Source: Nilaparvata lugens (lineage: Eukaryota; Arthropoda; Insecta; Hemiptera; Delphacidae). Taken from it: a stretch of DNA of 64,000 bases. A program made the position numbers and the translations under genes. The notes under the pieces are model-generated. The model was not told the DNA's origin, did not search any database, and saw only the letters and a program-made list of their open reading frames with translations. The DNA is taken from assembly GCF_014356525.2 (NCBI RefSeq), contig NC_052517.1, positions 6,405,500 to 6,469,499 of the forward strand, written 5' to 3'. Positions 63,110 to 64,000 of the stretch are shown here, piece after piece; positions within the stretch are counted from its first letter, which is position 1; every line of letters begins with the position of its first letter.

Positions 63110-63470
63110 TGACTTCAGTCTGTCAGTATTGTTTGAATGGGAGGCTTAGATGTTGGCTTATGAGGAATACTGACAGTTTAAGTGGATATGACTCTAGCAG
63201 CTGGCTGCATTCCATTTAAATGACATGAGGAAAACAACTCGTTCATACTGTATCATGTGTGGTGATACTGTATCATGTGTGGTGATACTGTATCATTTAT
63301 GGTGATACTGTATCATTTATGGTGATACTGTATCATTTATGGTGATACTGTATCATGTGTGGTGATACTGTATCATGATTTCTTTCATACTAGATTGTCA
63401 GTGTTGGGTGAATGAGAAGTGTTGATACTAGTTATGGGGGAATAGTGACAGTTTTGATATGAAATCAACT
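63110..63470. repeat. 20-bp minisatellite with flanking CTGTCAGTATTG repeats
   Basis: GTGATACTGTATCAT plus (G/T)T(A/G)TG repeats with a 20-bp period about seven times at 63244-63375. The same GATACTGTATCAT word is found in the 194-bp array and the 45962-46610 array. Flanking blocks at 63119-63180 and 63395-63460 both read GTCAGT(A/G)TTG ... AATA(C/G)TGACAGTTT, as does 51330-51375. Confidence 0.85.
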
Positions 63471-63487
63471 GTGAAGATAATGTTGTA

Positions 63488-63945
63488 CAGTGATGTCCAC
63501 GTTATAATGGCAGTGTTTGATTAGCAATGGTATTGCTATCATTGTCTATCATTCAACAAAGCGGATAGAGCTATGTCTCTCTCTCGGTTTGCTATGTTGT
63601 TAGATCGGCTTTTAACAATGTAGAATTGATAATTAATTAACAAAATATTCATCTCAATCATAAAAATACATTATGAAATTATTGAAAAATATAATTTCTT
63701 GCTTTATAAAATATAATTAATTAATTAATTAACAAAATAATTCATCTTCATTTATTTATTAATCACATTGTGTAAAAATACTTGACATGAGGAAAGGCAC
63801 AACAGGCTCATGCCCAAAACTGTCCCATTTCCAATTTATACTATACTGTCCAAATCAAAATGTTGGTTATGTCACTTTCACTTTTCAAAATACAATTTAC
63901 ACTCTTCAAAACTCAGATAAACGAGCAAATTTTGAATCAAATAGG
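63488..63945 (+). mobile_element. GTCC MITE followed by diverged repeat V
   Basis: TGTCCACGTTATAATGGCAG (63493) through TAGATCGGCTTTTAACAATG, then at about 63740 a diverged V (GAGGAAAGGCACAACAGGCT, CCCAAAACTGTCCCATTTCC). The same MITE plus V order occurs at 17333 and 41531. Confidence 0.6.
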
Positions 63946-63964
63946 TACTATTAGAGTATAAAAT

Positions 63965-64000
63965 CAAAAAATCTGGTGTGGCGCACTCTCACAACTTTCC
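63965..64000 (+). mobile_element. Element S, start of a copy cut by window end
   Basis: AAAATCTGGTGTGGCGCACT and CACAACTTTCC, the left terminus of S; the rest lies outside the window. Confidence 0.7.

Overview
The window looks like insect nuclear DNA: AT-rich, packed with nested transposons and simple repeats, and nearly free of host coding sequence. Several repeat families here (a TA-flanked family beginning AGTGAGGTCCACGTTATAAT, a family beginning ACCGAGCGAAGTGAGGTC, and tRNA-headed SINEs) remind me of planthopper genomes such as Nilaparvata lugens. That assignment is from memory and was not checked by a search. A run of exactly 100 N (44974-45073) marks a scaffold gap.

Layout. 1-7000: unique AT-rich DNA, fold-back elements, a 259-bp tandem duplication, an 888-bp-spaced segmental duplication and a 166-bp tandem array. 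7401-7657: the only stretch that looks like a host exon, with good splice signals on both sides; the rest of the window would then be intronic or intergenic. 7900-17100: pyrimidine and purine tracts, a SINE, a Helitron, a broken Gypsy integrase, (CA)n-bearing elements and several retroposon 3' tails. 19180-22595: a 3.4-kb unit with about 560-bp GC-rich inverted arms around two open reading frames, one of them a 469-residue repeat protein. It is the most unusual object here. 22885-29570: SINE fragments, a tRNA-headed SINE enclosed by inverted repeats, a long-TIR element with a smaller element inside it, and a decayed 4.6-kb non-LTR retrotransposon on the minus strand. 29600-33000: a 505-bp tandem duplication and a five-unit 194-bp array grown from a MITE. 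33000-44970: many nested copies of the same families, a recombinase-like exon fragment and a second Helitron. 45129-45852: a hAT deletion derivative with intact TIRs and 8-bp TSD. 46000-52200: tandem MITE arrays and fold-backs. 52687-53703: an element nested in its own relative. 54000-57900: retroposon 3' ends set in CT/GAA microsatellites. 58100-61310: nested MITEs, including a 605-bp near-perfect palindrome and a piggyBac-like MITE with TTAA duplication. 61336-64000: tandem repeats, a third Helitron and a 20-bp minisatellite.

No functional pathway or operon is visible. The coding remnants are those of selfish elements: the LINE (ORF1, endonuclease, RT), the Gypsy integrase, the hAT transposase C-terminus, and possibly a tyrosine-recombinase N-terminus. 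The exceptions are the exon at 7401-7657 and the two ORFs of the 19180-22595 unit. Positions were read by eye, so repeat boundaries may be off by a few bases to tens of bases.
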